Positions 38,040-50,908 of a stretch of 64,000 nucleotides of DNA are shown one piece after another. The stretch is from Daphnia pulex (taxonomy: Eukaryota; Arthropoda; Branchiopoda; Diplostraca; Daphniidae). The first letter of the stretch is position 1; each line of letters begins with the position of its first letter. The notes under the pieces were generated by a model. The model did not search any database and was not told the origin of the DNA. It saw only the letters and a program-made list of their open reading frames with translations. The DNA lies in the NCBI RefSeq assembly GCF_021134715.1, contig NC_060025.1, positions 3,844,001-3,908,000 on the forward strand. Direction: 5' to 3'. A program made the translations under genes and the position numbers.

Positions 38040-38345
38040 TACTAAGTAACGTAACTGCGAGTAAGGTAGTTAACGAAAATACTATAAAAATACTGTTAAT
38101 GTAAATGTTTGGCTGGATTGTAATTTTAATTCTGAATTTCATGTTCTGTACTCTGTAGGCTTTAATTGGCTACGTTCCCAATTCCTACTTCAAAATTGTA
38201 AGCCACAGCACATTTTCACTGAGACGTGACTGCGAGTAAGGTACTTAATGAAAATACTACGTTTGGCTGGATTGTAATTATAATTCTAAATTTAATGTTC
38301 TGTAGGCTTTTATTGGATACGTCCCAATTCCTACTTCAGACTCAG
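38040..38345 (+). repeat. Direct repeats upstream of the hAT transposase
   Basis: Two imperfect copies (38055-38200 and 38229-38343) share ACTGCGAGTAAGGTA, TTTGGCTGGATTGTAAT and CCAATTCCTACTTCA, with copy 2 lacking an internal stretch. Just before them, TAGTGGTGGCAAT at 38029 resembles the start of many hAT terminal repeats. They lie 100-400 bp before the transposase ATG, where hAT elements carry subterminal binding sites. The matching right end was not found. Confidence 0.5.
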
Positions 38346-38458
38346 AGTTCAGACTTCTAACTTTCCAAGATCAAAACTTCCAACTCTGCAAAAGTTCTAC
38401 TTTTCAAATTTCATAATCACCTCTCACCTCATATCACCTCATCTCCTCACCACGTGCA

Positions 38459-41400
38459 ATGGCAGAAAACTCGCACTCTTCTTCAGCTACACATTCAATT
38501 GTGGAACAAGAATCTGAAAATGAAGAAACTGAAGAAATACTTCAAACATCAACTCCGAAGCGTACAAGAAACACATCAAGTGTAACTTTAGATGACATTC
38601 ACGACGAAAATGCATAGGAAAAAGTTGAGTCCTCTTCTCAAAATAATACAGAATCATCGTCTGTTTCTCGTCCAAACACTCCAAAAACAAGAGGGCCGAA
38701 GAAGAGGAACCCTATTTGGCAATATTTTGGATGTGAAGGATGGAAAAAAGATGTCCAAACATTTTGTCTGGTCAAGATACAATATAGAAACAAAGAAGAT
38801 ATAGATTGCAAATATGCCAACAAAAGCAGAAATACAACATATTTGAAATTTCACCTAAAGAACCAGCACAAAGAAGAAATGAAAAACTGAAAGAATATGA
38901 AAAGACAGCAGCTGAAAATAGAAAACAGCAAACTGGGACACGGCCCGCGAAAACGCGAATTGGGACACAAATCGACGATTTTTTCTTTAAGTAAAATACA
39001 AAAAAAATCGAGGTTCATTGCAAAATCTAATTTATTAAATTAAAAATATAGGGGGGATACTCAATTAAGCAAAAGGACGTAATATAATATTTAGAATTAA
39101 ACGAGATATCGTTAATTGAAATTTAATAATTTTGCTTACGGCCAAAAAATTTGGCTCGGTGTTGGCTGTTAGCAAACAACATTACGGCATAAGGAATATC
39201 TAGAGTATAAGTAGATTAATCCCGTAAAAAATTAACCCAAAATATAGAGGGTGAAAAGTTCTACAATAGGGTATAAGGTTTTGTCAATATTTTGAATATT
39301 TATTGAAATATTTCATTACCAGGAAAAGGAAGAAAAATGCGAATTTGGGACAGCAGATGCGAATTGGGACCCGATTTAAATTTCATTTCCATTTAATTGC
39401 ACGATTTCATTCCAATTGAAGGCAAACATCATAGATTTAGAACTGTTACCAAAATCAATTATAAATATCTGCTTGGTTATGAGTATCAAACGCACGTTTA
39501 TCTAATTCGACTGCCTAGATTTTACCAGTACGCCATTAAAGTTTAATAAAGGCATAATTTCCACTCTGTATATTGATGCTACTTAAGTATGCTGTCCCAA
39601 TTCGCATCATGGGCTTAAATGGGGAACACAAAACATAAGTAAGATGAATAAAATCAACACTTTGTTAGCAAAATACACACGTACATACAAAACAGTATCC
39701 TGAACCTACATACATAAATTTTTCTTACAAAACTTTAGCTTTATTTTATTTTTAATATCGCAAGTTTTCGGCTAGTTTGGGACATTCGCAACACGGACGT
39801 CCAATTTTCCAATCGAATTTCTCGAGAAATAAACAACAGAATTTCACCTAGTTTTTTATTTTGTAAATCTTATCCTTTCAAGTTAGCCTAATGAGTTAAT
39901 AAGATATTCAAAATAATTTTTTTATGAATAGTTTTGATCCACTGTCGAAAAGTTCAGCTGACGAAAAAAGCTTTTTGACAGCCTAATGTTTAAATTTTTA
40001 AAAGAAAATATCTCAATATTTTTCTATTGCACCATTCTTGGTGTCTTAAGCAATTCGATAAAGAAAAAAATTCTGCGTCGAATGAAATAATGAGTTTTTA
40101 AAAATAAGTCTGTCCCAATTAGCATTTTTTGTCCCATGATTACACGTTTTGTCCCATTTTTTTTTATAAAGGTGTATATTCGCCAAGGCGAATGTTACCC
40201 GACTTTTGTCCCATAATTCACATTTCGTCGATACATGTAAATGCCATAAGAAAGTCCATTAGGAAAAACGCTGTCCCAGTTCGCTGTTTAAGGGTTTTAC
40301 CCTAAAAGTAAGAAACCTTCCGAAGCTGAATCAGGAGTATCCCGATCTTCAGGAGGAATCGTCGACTTCTTCAACAAACCATCTTATTCATCTAAACCGC
40401 GGGTCAAAATCTGTGTCCTCAAAAAAGTTTAGCCTACAAAACGTTTAAAGAGGATCTCACTCGCCTAGCAGGATGCACCTCCTTTTCACTTAGTATGGTA
40501 GATAGCAGTTATTTCCATGCATTACTGTTTCATGCAAAAGTTGCATTGCCGACTGTCTTCCCAGCCGAAACATCCTCAAAAAATGGGTTTTGGATTATTC
40601 AACAAGAGTGAAGAAAAATGTCGCCGTATCGTTAAAAGATGCGAAGAATTTTTCGTGACAATGGACATTTGTAGCTAGCCAGGACTCGACCAATTTTATC
40701 TTGGTATTGTAGCTGTATTCTAAAATCCGAAGTCATCAAGAATCAAAGTAGCTGCATTGGCGTGTAAAGATTTTTCTCATCCACATACTGGATTGCGTAT
40801 TAGGCAGCTTTTTGAACAAATTTTCGTTGAATGTAAATTTTGATGTGAAGAAAGTTATCCGTTTCACAACTGATAAAGGCACTAACGTTATTAATGCTTT
40901 ACAGCCGTATAAAGTAATTCAATACGTTTAAGCAACTCCATTGCTAGATCAAGCTGAGGACCTGACCCTGAACGTACTGATGACGCCAACGAGGAAATTG
41001 AATTAGATATTGAAATAGCTGATGAAGATAGGGACGATGACGACGAACTTCTTTCAGACAATGAGTCAGACGATGGAAATGGAAACGCGGAAGAAAATGG
41101 AGATCCTAAAGCCGACAAAGATGATGATGTTTATGATTCTGAACAAGAACATTTCCGTCAAGCATTTCCAAAAAGGATGACATAGGTCGCTCATGCCTTA
41201 AACATTATTTTTCACAAAATTTTGGATGTAAGCAAGTCCTGCTTAGGCAAACTTAAAAAAAGTCTTGTAATTGTTAAAAAAGATAAATTAAAAATTAAAA
41301 GGAACTCATTATCTAAGTACTGAGACTCATCCACAATCTAAATGTGATTTTTTTAGATTGCAATTCTTCAATACTCGAATTTCTTCTTAGTATATATTCA

Positions 41401-41893
41401 ATAATTCAACTTCAAATTTTCAAAATTTTCTTTCTTTTTCAGATTCACATACTCAACTGTTCGACCGTAGAAGAATTCGAAACACTTCGTCTTCCGCTTC
41501 CGTTGTACAAGAAGATTCTAATATTACTGAAATGAAAAGGGAGGTGGAGCAGTACATTGAAATCTTGAACAAAAGAGATTTTCATGAGGAAGTGGATCCC
41601 TTCGTTTACTGGAGAGAAAAGTCCAGGAGATTTCCGAATTTGTCGTCGATTGCTTTGCAGTATCTCGCCATGCCAGCTACTTCTGCCTCTGCAGAGCGTC
41701 TCTTTTCGTGTTGTGGTCTTTCTTGCAAAGGCAAGAAAACAAATGTCTCCTCTGTCTTGTTAGAATCGCAAACATACTTTGCCAATTCAAGAAAAACTTT
41801 GACTTTTTATTTCTCAGTCTCTAATTTTCTATTTCCGTTCTTATCGCTTAGTCCTTTCTATCCTAAAATTGATCTTAGCGAACAGAAATTGTA
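38459..41893 (+). pseudogene. hAT-superfamily transposase pseudogene
   Basis: From the ATG at 38459 a Ser/Glu-rich N-terminus is followed by an in-frame TAG and then a BED-finger-like segment (RNPIWQYFGCEGW, then TYLKFHLKNQH). A 1.37-kb element interrupts the gene at 38923-40289. Beyond it the protein resumes (GGIVDFFNKPSYSS, CTSFSLSMVDSSYFHALL). It is then broken repeatedly but shows hAT core words (HPHTGLRIRQLFEQIF, TDKGTNVINALQP), an Asp/Glu-rich linker (40950-41150), and a clean C-terminal dimerisation domain in the 120-codon frame 41532-41893 (IALQYLAMPATSASAERLFS). That last motif is diagnostic of hAT. The stops, shifts and nested insertion show the copy is dead. Confidence 0.85.
38923..40289. 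mobile_element. 1.37-kb inverted-repeat element nested in the hAT gene
   Basis: The left end AACAGCAAACTGGGACA (38924-38940) pairs with the right end TGTCCCAGTTCGCTGTT (40272-40288) with one mismatch in 17 bases. Transposase-like text stops at the left end and resumes at the right end, which defines an insertion. Inside, the motif GCGAATTGGGAC recurs in the left half (38954, 39338, 39358) and its complement GTCCCAATTCGC in the right half (39593, 40113, and shorter GTCCCA copies at 40131, 40152 and 40207), with one exception at 39778. The element is therefore close to a large palindrome. There is no ORF of note and no obvious target-site duplication. It is probably non-autonomous. Confidence 0.75.
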
Positions 41894-42912
41894 ATAAAAA
41901 GAAAAAACTTAGTTGCAACTTGTTGTGAGAAATATCCAAACTAGGTATATAACTAATAGAAATAATTTCAAATACATCATACGTTTCCTTGTCCACTTCA
42001 ATTTTCTTGACATCACTTCTAATAATTTTTGCAGCAGTTTCAAGAATTACAATTTTTTCTGCTTCAACTTTTCTTTCAGAGATGTAGTTATTTTTCAATT
42101 GTACTTTGTAGCACTTATCAAGGATGGAACCAATAGATGATGAATTGAAAGCAACACAGTCAGGTTTATTTGGTGAACTTATTATGTTGATTGAATCACC
42201 AAACCGTTCTATTAATTTAATTTTCGTGTACCTTACTGAATATGGTTCGTATCCAAGTGATGCCATTTTATTACAGATGTATTGCATAGTAACTCGTTCC
42301 AAGTTATCCACACTTTGTTGATATTTTATTGTTTCCTTAAATCCAAGTAATCGAGAGTTCTCAATCAACTTTGTCAGAGCAATTTTTATCTTTTTGGCAA
42401 CATTTTTTATTGATTTTAATGGCATCCTCTTTAAGTTACAGAGGTTACTGTAGCAATCTTTATGATAACCAACATCACTTAGAACACAATCCACAATTGA
42501 AGAGATTTTTGAGAACACTTCCAATCCCCAATCATAATTTCTTTTTTGACAAACTTGACAAACATGACATTGTGTTTGAATGTATCTGTTGTTACATATA
42601 TCATTGTTCTTTTACAACTTTTTTATTCATGAATGATTTCTTGGTGACAAAATAAACATGTGTCATTGTTAGATCTATGTTTCCTCTTTTCATGGATAGG
42701 CGTAATGTTTTCTTTGTTCGTAAGAAACTGACGAATTCGTTTTTTGTTGACCAAATTTTTACGACAACTCTCATGCACTTCAGAAGTCCTTTCTGTCCTG
42801 TTCCCACGATTTGTTGGAAAAGAAAAAGGAACACTCCCATGATCTCTGACTTGGAACAAGTTTTGTATCTTTGTGAGTCAATTAGAAGATGAAGCAGATT
42901 GTCTTGAAGCAA
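41841..42912 (-). pseudogene. Transposon-associated Cys/His-motif protein, broken
   Basis: Minus-strand text begins near 42859 with the words NRTERTSEVHESCRKNLV and NDTCLFCHQEI, stops, and continues in another frame into a 227-codon ORF (42524-41841) with SDVGYHKDCYSNLCNLKR and a long helical remainder. The paired VHxxCR, CxxC and YHxxCY motifs recall a zinc-binding N-terminal module often seen in metazoan transposon ORFs and their domesticated relatives; I do not know the exact family name. The 3' end runs tail to tail into the hAT gene, overlapping by about 50 bases. It is split by at least one frameshift. Confidence 0.5.
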
Positions 42913-45383
42913 ATTTTATGGAGCGTGTAGAATAAATAAATTAAATGAATTGCACGTGGTTTATAATTTTATAATAGCTTCTTGGTACGTTAATTGTTAA
43001 CAACTTCAATAGCCAACAGCTTATTACTGAAATATTGTTTTACAAGGTACAATTTACTCTCGGAAACAGGTTATTGGCTTTATTGGCAGGTTTTATTTTC
43101 AGGTTTATTGGGAGGTAATATTGGCACAGAATGAATATCACTTGCACGTATGTTGACTTTAAAGGGTCGTACTAATCAGAAAACCATTAAAATAAGCAGT
43201 AAGTCGTGCTTGGAAAACTACAGATCAAACGTACCACGAACTAAAGCTAGTTCAAAATAAAATTAAAATTCTTGTTCTATGGAAGAAACGAACAAATACA
43301 AGATTAAATAAGGTGTAACAGATGTAATGTATTACTGCATCACCTTATAAATTTTTCGTGGGTTTGAACAGGTTTTGAAGAAAGATGTTATAAGAATAAG
43401 GATTAAGAAGTCTCAAGCTGCCAAGTTAACTACGTTGCAGAAAATTTAAGCTAAAATGAAAACAAAAATGGACCCTAAGCACAACCCCAACACTTCCTTA
43501 ACATGTATATAGAATCGCCCAACAAACACAAATAGCTAGCTTTAACTACTCACTTGTACCGTGTTCCATCATGCCAACAAGATGCCACATTTATCATCAT
43601 CCCCGAATTTAATAATTATGTTTTAGATTGCTACATCTATTTTCCTGATCTCTTATCGTTGTCACTTTAATGTTAAAATTTTTCCTTATTATGCATTTTT
43701 ACAAATATATGTTCTTTTTTATTTAAATTTCTAGAGGTAATCATACGTATTGCAAATATTTCTTGTGCTTGTCAATATATACATATATATATACACCAGA
43801 AATACGCAGTCAGAAGCAAAAAACAAATACGGCATGAGGTGTGAGGCAGAGTGGCTTCTAGAATGTCTTCTTTAACGCCTTAAGAGTATTTAAGGCTACG
43901 AACATATCCAAAAACTGATATGGCTTCCCCTTCCAAGCCGTGGCACCCTTTTAAGACTTTTCAGTGGTGTTAGCTGTCATTTCAGGTATGAAATGTTTGC
44001 GATAGAAGCTTTTTCCAAGGAAAAAAGGCCGTAAACTTCTCGTTGTTATTTCTTTCGATGAAGTATTTAAGACGTCGTTGGTTTTTTATGGTTTCGCAGA
44101 CCTCAGTACCAATCCAGTTCTCAACCGGGATTAAATAGATCATCACGACGATGCAGACCCAGAGTCCAAGACCCGATACTGACATCGCTGAATCCCCGTT
44201 TTGGCAGACCACGCCCTAGATTTTATGGCTAGGCAACTACATGAAAACTAGATTCAGCCTTCTGGGGTATTTGCCTCTGCTGGTGATTCGTCTGGCGACG
44301 ACTTGCATAGATTGGTCGTCACTGTCATCATTTCGTTTAGAGGCTGGTGGCTTACGAATATTGGCTGTTGTTAGTGGTTGGACGTCAACCAATATGAAAT
44401 TTTTTGAAATTGGCTGGGGCGGCCAATATTTCAAAAAAGAAATGAGGAAAGTGTTAAAAATAGCTTAGCTCATCCCACAATGTCGAACAGATATTTTGTG
44501 TTACAATATCCCCCACACGCTTTTAAGTGCGTAAGAAATCAAATGTATAATCACTCTATTGTTCAGGTAGTATAATTTATAGATTAATAATTTGACATGC
44601 ACTATCTTACTTATTATTTCCTGATTCTTCTACTTTGTATTTTTTGTACGGGACGGAAAATAGGGTTAGGTGGGTCAATTAGAGCTTAAAAAATAGCATC
44701 GCTTGCTATATAACATATTTGGTACGTGCAACATGTATGGTTTACATTTCAAGCCATATGGAAAACATTGTTAATTACAACTTAAAACTACTTTGCTTTA
44801 TCAGATGTTTGTTATTGTCTTGACTTTTGAGTGTGTGACTTTAACGGTCTATTACTAATATTAATAATATGTCTTCTTTCATCTCTTCTCGGTCCCGAAA
44901 ACAAGTTAGAATGAAAAAAGTATGCTAAAAACACAAACGAAACAGCTAGATTTTTTACAGGAGAATTTTAGACCCATGCTTGTTTCGACGAACAACGTTA
45001 TGCGTAGCTTGATTTAGGAGTTTACCAACTTCACATTTGACTCATTCGTGTCACAATTTATTTTTATAGTTTCGACAGCAATGGGCATATAACTTCCCCA
45101 TGGACTTCATGTTCACAACACAGTTGCTCTATGGGCTGAGCAAGTGCTGATGGACTACAAGAAAAATTCCATGCAAATTAGATACAGCCCAGTACATCAA
45201 TTTGTTGCGATTCAATTAGTGGCCAAACCTTGCCGGAGAGAAACTCAACATACATAATTTTTTTCCGGTCAACACTTCCAAGTCTGCACGTGACTTCATT
45301 GCTTCAAAAAACAAAAATGTCATGGGCAAATGGCCCAAAAAATCAGGAGACCTTATGCCTCTAAAGAATTAAGGTGTGTGCAA
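42913..45383. other. Unassigned AT-rich stretch
   Basis: 43770-43800 contains a short TATACA/TATATA microsatellite. Two minus-strand frames (44434-44237, with DVQPLTTANIRKPPASKR, and 44212-43982) have mixed composition and no domain. No gene is called. Confidence 0.4.
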
Positions 45384-46292
45384 CCGTCCTTACTCACGAC
45401 TTCCTCGGATCCAGAGAGCATTTAATCTTTGTTCTTTTTAAAAACACAACCGCACGACGTCCTCTTCTTTTGTAGAATGGATTGTGTTCGATTTCTTCTA
45501 TTTCTGAGGGGATAGAGAGAGAGATAGTTCATCTTCTGTGGTAAAAAGCTTGCGCTTATGTCCTTTGTGTTTTTTTAATCCTTGGATGTCGGTACTTCGA
45601 CCCCTTCCACGTCCTCAATCAAATATCTTTGGCGTTGTCGCTGGCGGTAATGGCACGGGACTTTTCAGGGCAGTTGGTGTAGTTACTGTTTTTGTTGAAG
45701 TCTTCGAATTACCCGGCACCTCTCGATAGTTAATCCTCGTATTTAATTTTTGTCCGTGCAGGAGTCTCCGCTCGCACCGTCCTTACTCACGACTTCCTCG
45801 GATCTAGAGAGCATTTAATCTTTGTTCTTTTTAAGAACACAACCGCACGACGTCCTCTTCTTTTGTAGAATAGATTGTGTTCGGTTTCTTCTATTTCTGA
45901 GGGGAGAGAGAGAGAGATAAAAGGGGTTCATCTTCTGTGGTATAAAGCTTGCGCTTATGGCCTTTGTGTGTTTTGTATCCTTGGATGTCGATACCTCGAC
46001 CCCTTCCACGTCCTCCGTCAAATATCTTTGGCGTTGTCGCTGGCGGTAATGGCACGGGACTTTTCAGGGCAGTTGGTGTAGTTACTGTTTTTGTTGAAGT
46101 CTTCGAATTACCCGGCACCTCTCGATAGGTAATCCTCGTATTACATTTTTGACCGTGCAGGAGTCGCCGCTCGCCACCAGCCTTACTCACGACTTCCCCG
46201 GATCTAGAGAGCATTTGTTCTTTGTTCTTTTTAAGAACAGAACCGGACGACGTCCTCTTCTTTTGTAGAATGGATTGTGTTCGATTTCTTCT
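45384..46292 (-). repeat. 2.3-copy tandem repeat, 393-400 bp unit
   Basis: CCTTACTCACGACTTCC starts at 45388, 45781 and 46181, giving periods of 393 and 400 bp. Copies 1 and 2 are full length, with small differences including a longer GAGA run in copy 2. Copy 3 ends near 46292 within the same coding stretch. Each unit carries, on the minus strand, a KRRGRR/KRTK-type basic segment and a Pro-rich, Gly/Arg-rich segment (PLPPATTPKIFDGGRGRGRG). Confidence 0.9.
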
Positions 46293-46381
46293 TCTTTGTC
46301 GTCACCCAAATAACCAATGGAAGAAGCTTTACCTACAGATCGGCCATAACTGTAGCCATGTCTTCTGTAGCTTTTAGACAT
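45815..46381 (-). CDS. Unknown basic, Gly/Arg-rich protein built on the 393-400 bp repeat
   Basis: An ATG at 46381 opens MSKSYRRHGYSYGRSVGKAS, then an acidic turn and NPFYKRRGRRPVLFLKRTKN, ending at 46187. An overlapping frame (46214-45891) gives GGERRLLHGQKCNTRITYRE, a Thr/Pro segment and GGRGRGRGIDIQGYKTHKGH. Because the repeat units differ in length by 7 bases, the frame changes from copy to copy, and the relation between the two frames is unclear (intron or frameshift). RGRG and Lys-rich runs suggest nucleic-acid binding, but that is inference. No family recognised. Confidence 0.35.
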
Positions 46382-47894
46382 CCTATTAAAATATAAGAAA
46401 AAATAAATTAATTTTGAGGAAAAACTTCCTGATCATCAGATTCAAAACTATTATTGATGTCCTATCTATCCTCACACACAGATAAATTTAAAACATCGAC
46501 GTAAAGATTACCCTCTCGTATAATTCTTCTCACTCTTGCTTGGGATATCCCACTATCACTAGTTCTTTTCATTCTAAAATGTACCTCGAAAAAAAATGAT
46601 GGTATCGTTTGGCGAAGGCGCTGAGTGGCGATGGCGTGGGAAGTAACACCGGTCTGCACCTGTAACGTATTACATTACGCATGAAAAAATTACCTATCAA
46701 TTTGTCAAATGTGAATCCAAACAACTAGACGGCGATGACAGAAATGAGAAGAGTGTGGATAATTCAGTATTCTGTACAGTTACGGCCACAAGATTCAAAT
46801 TTCAATCCTGATAGAATAGTTTTGTAATGCCAGGAGGAATTTTCACCACTGAAATGATTTTTTAGATAAATTACCAAGGCAAGAATAACAGGTAATTCCA
46901 TTCCAGAATGCATCAAATAGTTGACGAAATCCACGAGAAGATGTAATCCACTTTTCAGTTGAAGAAGACGAGATCCAGAAGGTGAACTCGTCAAATAACG
47001 AAATAAAATGACGGCCAATTCGATAGCGGCTAAGGTTGAAAAAAGAGTGATTGGTCGTTTTACATATTGCCAGTACATCAAACGATTTCAATTAACACAA
47101 CACGATGCAATTAGCGATGAAACAAGAAATTTTGCACTTCCGCAAGAGTAATTCAAGAATAAGTATTTGCGTGTTCAATTATTGAAAAACTTAACAATGC
47201 TGGAAACGCAAGGAATTCTGGCAAAATTTGATACAAACCGTGTTTTTAACCTTCATATAGACTCCCTTATCAATTAAAAAAAACTCCAATGTCCCCATCG
47301 GCAGTCAAGTCAGAATAGAAAACATTGCGCGATGAAAATTTGTGTCCTTGTCCTCGAGTACGCATGTTTGGCAATACTGATACTCAGAGTTCTCTGATAA
47401 CTCATTCTTGAGCAAGGAACCGTAGAACGCATTGAACTCTTCATGTTAAGTCTAAATGAATATTGGATATTGTAAATAAATAAATGGTCTAGAACTTTGA
47501 AAAAAATGCTACTAAATGAGCAAAACAAACAGAATTTTCTAAAACCCCTACGATTGTTAATAAAATTTTATGATGCCACCAAAGTCAGAATGGTAAAGGA
47601 AAACAATATGTGACCGTATAATCTTCTGCCTGGGATGGCTTTTAATACAGTTCCTTTGTGCTAGGAAACGAGACAATAGTGCAGAGCTGTCCTGGAGTTG
47701 TCCATGGTATAACCAGAAACCCAGTTGACGATGGTGATACATTTTGGTACTCGGGCATGCCAAATTCAAGATTCTCTAGTCTGTCTCGATGGAATAATCT
47801 AAACAAAGAATTTTAAAACAAGTTCGAAAAGTTGCTGCTATTGAAGCAACAGTTGATTTTGAAAAAGAAATGCAGCTATGCGAACAATAGAAAT
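46382..47894. other. Unassigned stretch
   Basis: A minus-strand frame at 46659-46462 contains FRMKRTSDSGISQARVRRII, which reads like protein but matches nothing I know. Two overlapping frames at 47091-46764 are Ser/Leu-rich and probably not coding. No gene is called. Confidence 0.35.
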
Positions 47895-48103
47895 GCGGGG
47901 AAAAATATGTTTCAAAACAACTGCTACGAAGAGAGCAATTTCAAAATGAAACATATTTAAAATCTACTGCCATGTGAGTAAAAGAGTAAAACCTGATCCA
48001 TCAATTCAACATAATAACGCGGGGAGAAATGTTTCAAAACAACTTCTACGAAGAGAGTAATTTTAAAATGAAACACATTTAAAATCTGCTACTATGCGAG
48101 TAA
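47895..48103 (+). repeat. Two-copy direct repeat, 124-bp spacing
   Basis: GCGGGGA followed by ATGTTTCAAAACAACT, CTACGAAGAGAG, TTTAAAATCT and GTGAGTAA/GCGAGTAA occurs at 47895-47981 and again at 48019-48103, with about 10% differences. Not coding in any frame I can support. Confidence 0.7.
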
Positions 48104-48156
48104 TGTATTTGACAAAATAACCACCGTATGTGGTTTACGCCATTCACCGTTTTCAG

Positions 48157-48306
48157 AACAGTGGCTTTGTGAACTGTACTTCCGCCGACGTTATAGAACT
48201 TGGCACTCTCATCGTCAAAGCACGTGATGGCCGAATTCGCGCCAAGCAGCAGTGGAAAGCAGATGTTGGATCCAGTAATGTGCGTGGCGATTTCCGCAGA
48301 TTGTGA
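48157..48306 (+). CDS. Possible terminal exon, unknown protein
   Basis: An acceptor CACCGTTTTCAG at 48145-48156 is followed by 49 in-frame codons (NSGFVNCTSADVIELGTLIV, then KARDGRIRAKQQWKADVG) and TGA at 48304-48306. The acceptor, codon quality and stop are consistent with a last exon, but no upstream exon was found and no family is recognised. Confidence 0.3.
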   Translation, partial: NSGFVNCTSADVIELGTLIVKARDGRIRAKQQWKADVGSSNVRGDFRRL

Positions 48307-50908
48307 TCGATCGAAAAATTACTTTTGGTTTTTGCTGATTTGGATTGAAGAACGGGTTAATTACTTTGGGGATAAATAAATAGTAATGTGTTTCCAACAA
48401 TAGGTTGACAAGAGGAGGACGGTCTTAGACCCAAGTTCCAGAGGGAACCGAAAAAGTTTTGTTGTTGTTGTGTGATTTTAATTTAATTTGTAAAACTTTG
48501 CATGTAGGAATTGACGAAAAGGGATTACTGTAGCCTACTGGGAATGAAATTTTGCGTAATAAACATCATTCAACATCACTTGATGGAAATTTTCCTCTTC
48601 TTGGATGGTGTTTTGTAGCCAAAGGTTTCATCAATTGACATTGGTTCCGAAGTATTGATCTTGAAAATATCATTCTAAATAAAAATCTTTAATTACTATC
48701 CCGTTCGGTTAGGTTAGGTTGTGCTTTAAAGCACAAATTAAAAAATTAATAAATTAACTTACACATTCTATATCAAGGGCAAGCTCTTCAAAAGATGCCA
48801 CTACTTCCAAGCTTTCAATCACTTCTCCACCCTTCGAAAAGTTTGCTTTTATTACCAATTCAACAATCCTAGTGCGATAAGTACTCAAAACATCATTTTT
48901 TTAAATACTCTGGTTTGAGTTCAGAATCAAGAAGCCGACAGTGATATATTTTTTACAATACGGGATTCGTGGTCTTCCAAAACTAGATTAAATACCTAAA
49001 ATAAGTCAGGTTAATAATAAATCATTATTTTATTATGATTATTATTAGAAACCTACGTACCTTTTTACAGTTTTCGATCTGGTGAATTATGTCACAACTG
49101 AACGAGTAGGAAGGCGAGTCCTGCCAAGTTCAGCCAACATTTCTCGGTCTACTCCTTATTGTTCGATTAACCTTAACTTTCTGCGGATTCCAAACAATAC
49201 AGCAACAGGGGAATGTGGGTTGGACTTAATTCCTTGTTTTGCCACTGTTCAAACGAAAGTACCATTTTAAATATAGTAAACTTTTAAGGACTGACTATGC
49301 AGTTGGAATCAGAACAGCTTGGGGGGGGGGGCAACATCAGCATCAGACGACAACAATAAAATGGAAAAAAGGAGAAACCAAATATATGGCGTGCATTTTG
49401 CAAACAAGTAAAAGGTAATTAAATAAAGACGACTTGCAAGATCTCGCTTGAATCTTGATTGAAGTCAAATTACATACAGTCTCCTCCATAAGTATGGGAT
49501 CACCCAGCGCCGTTCCATAAGGCGGCGTGTATTTTTCTAGTTGGTGTTTCGGGTGACAAACAGTGAAAAAACGACTTAAAATCACAAAACTTGGAATTTC
49601 TGTCATTTTATCTCTTTTGTATTGTCTGAATTTTTTAAATTTTCTAAAAGTCTCTCTAAAAGTAGCTCCAAAAGTATCGATGAAGCAATTCACCCTTGCA
49701 CGAAGTGGCTGTGAGGCTGCTTGTTTGAATTTTAGGAAAGGAAGCTAGAGGAGGACGACTAGCATGAGGTGGGGATCATGGGATCAATGCGTTTATTAAT
49801 AACCTTCTCGCCTAAAACATGTTTTCATATCAAATATAAGTGTTTCACATTTAAGATAATAATAATCAAGAAGAATTATATCTGTTTGTGTCACTTTGGT
49901 GGTGACTTGAAAATTCAGACAAAAACAAAAGAGATATAATGACATAAATTCAAATTTTTGTGAATTTATGTCTTTTTTGGGGAACTTAATGACTTTTTTC
50001 GTGAAAGTGGGCCGTGAGCTTTGCGCTGTAAGCCCCGCCGCTGTTCCTGGAAATCAATTGGGTGTTCAAAATCAACCCCGACACAGACAGACACCGGACA
50101 GGAAAGAAATAAACGTTTTTACTTCATTGAAGGTTAGGTCTAAATTAATTTTTAATTCATTGTTTGATAAAAAATTTAATTGTTTTTACTGATACTTTTT
50201 TGGTATTTTTGTGAGCAACAGTCGAGATAGAATTATGAAAGAAATTTGTCACTTTTGTGTTTTATAACAGTTGAAATTCCAAAATCTCAGCAGCGGGAAC
50301 ATATTTCTTTATCCAAATTTTGTGACATCATGTTACAATTAATGAAGAGCCGACTTTTAGATTGGGTATACCATAATTCAAGGACGGATGGCAACCTGTT
50401 ATAATATATTTCTCACAAGAAATTTACTTAGTTTCTTTGTGTCAATCCCAACATCTTTCAAGTAAAGTTTACTTCGCGGATAGGATTTTTTGGGGGGACG
50501 GGGAAATGGATTAATTCATACAACGGGAGCTCAGAGAATCAAGATTCGATTTGCATTTGCACAACTGATGGGGCCATATTCCATCTTTTGAATAATCAAT
50601 TGATGAAATACATTTCAAAAAGAGGTCAATTTAAAAGTCAATGTGAAAATGGAAGACAGTTGGGTGCTGTGTCACTCATGGATAGACTCTAAATTCGCTT
50701 CACCTTTCACAACTTCCCACGCGATTTTCAAAAAAAAATATGCTCCTTCACTTCATTTTATTCCCCCACCCCCTCCTTGACGTAGTATTGAACAAATTTC
50801 GGTTGACACAAAACAAAATAATTCCAAGGATTTAGTCAGCCTGTTCTATTCTAAACAGAAAGAAGCGGAATTGAAATCTTGAATCAAACATTTTAAAATG
50901 TTGAACAG
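48307..50908. other. Unassigned stretch
   Basis: A G-run of about 10 occurs at 49320-49331. A plus-strand segment at 49970-50130 (GRELCAVSPAAVPGNQLGVQ) and the minus-strand 116-codon frame at 49693-49343 lack domains or splice context. No gene is called. Confidence 0.35.

Noticed and set aside
48705..48720. TTAGGTTAGGTT, the arthropod telomere motif
   Set aside because: Only two units, flanked by ordinary sequence. Expected by chance; also seen as CTAACCTAACC at 2551.
49320..49331. G-run, with similar single-base runs at 32011 (C) and 53527 (G)
   Set aside because: Simple homopolymers without surrounding structure.
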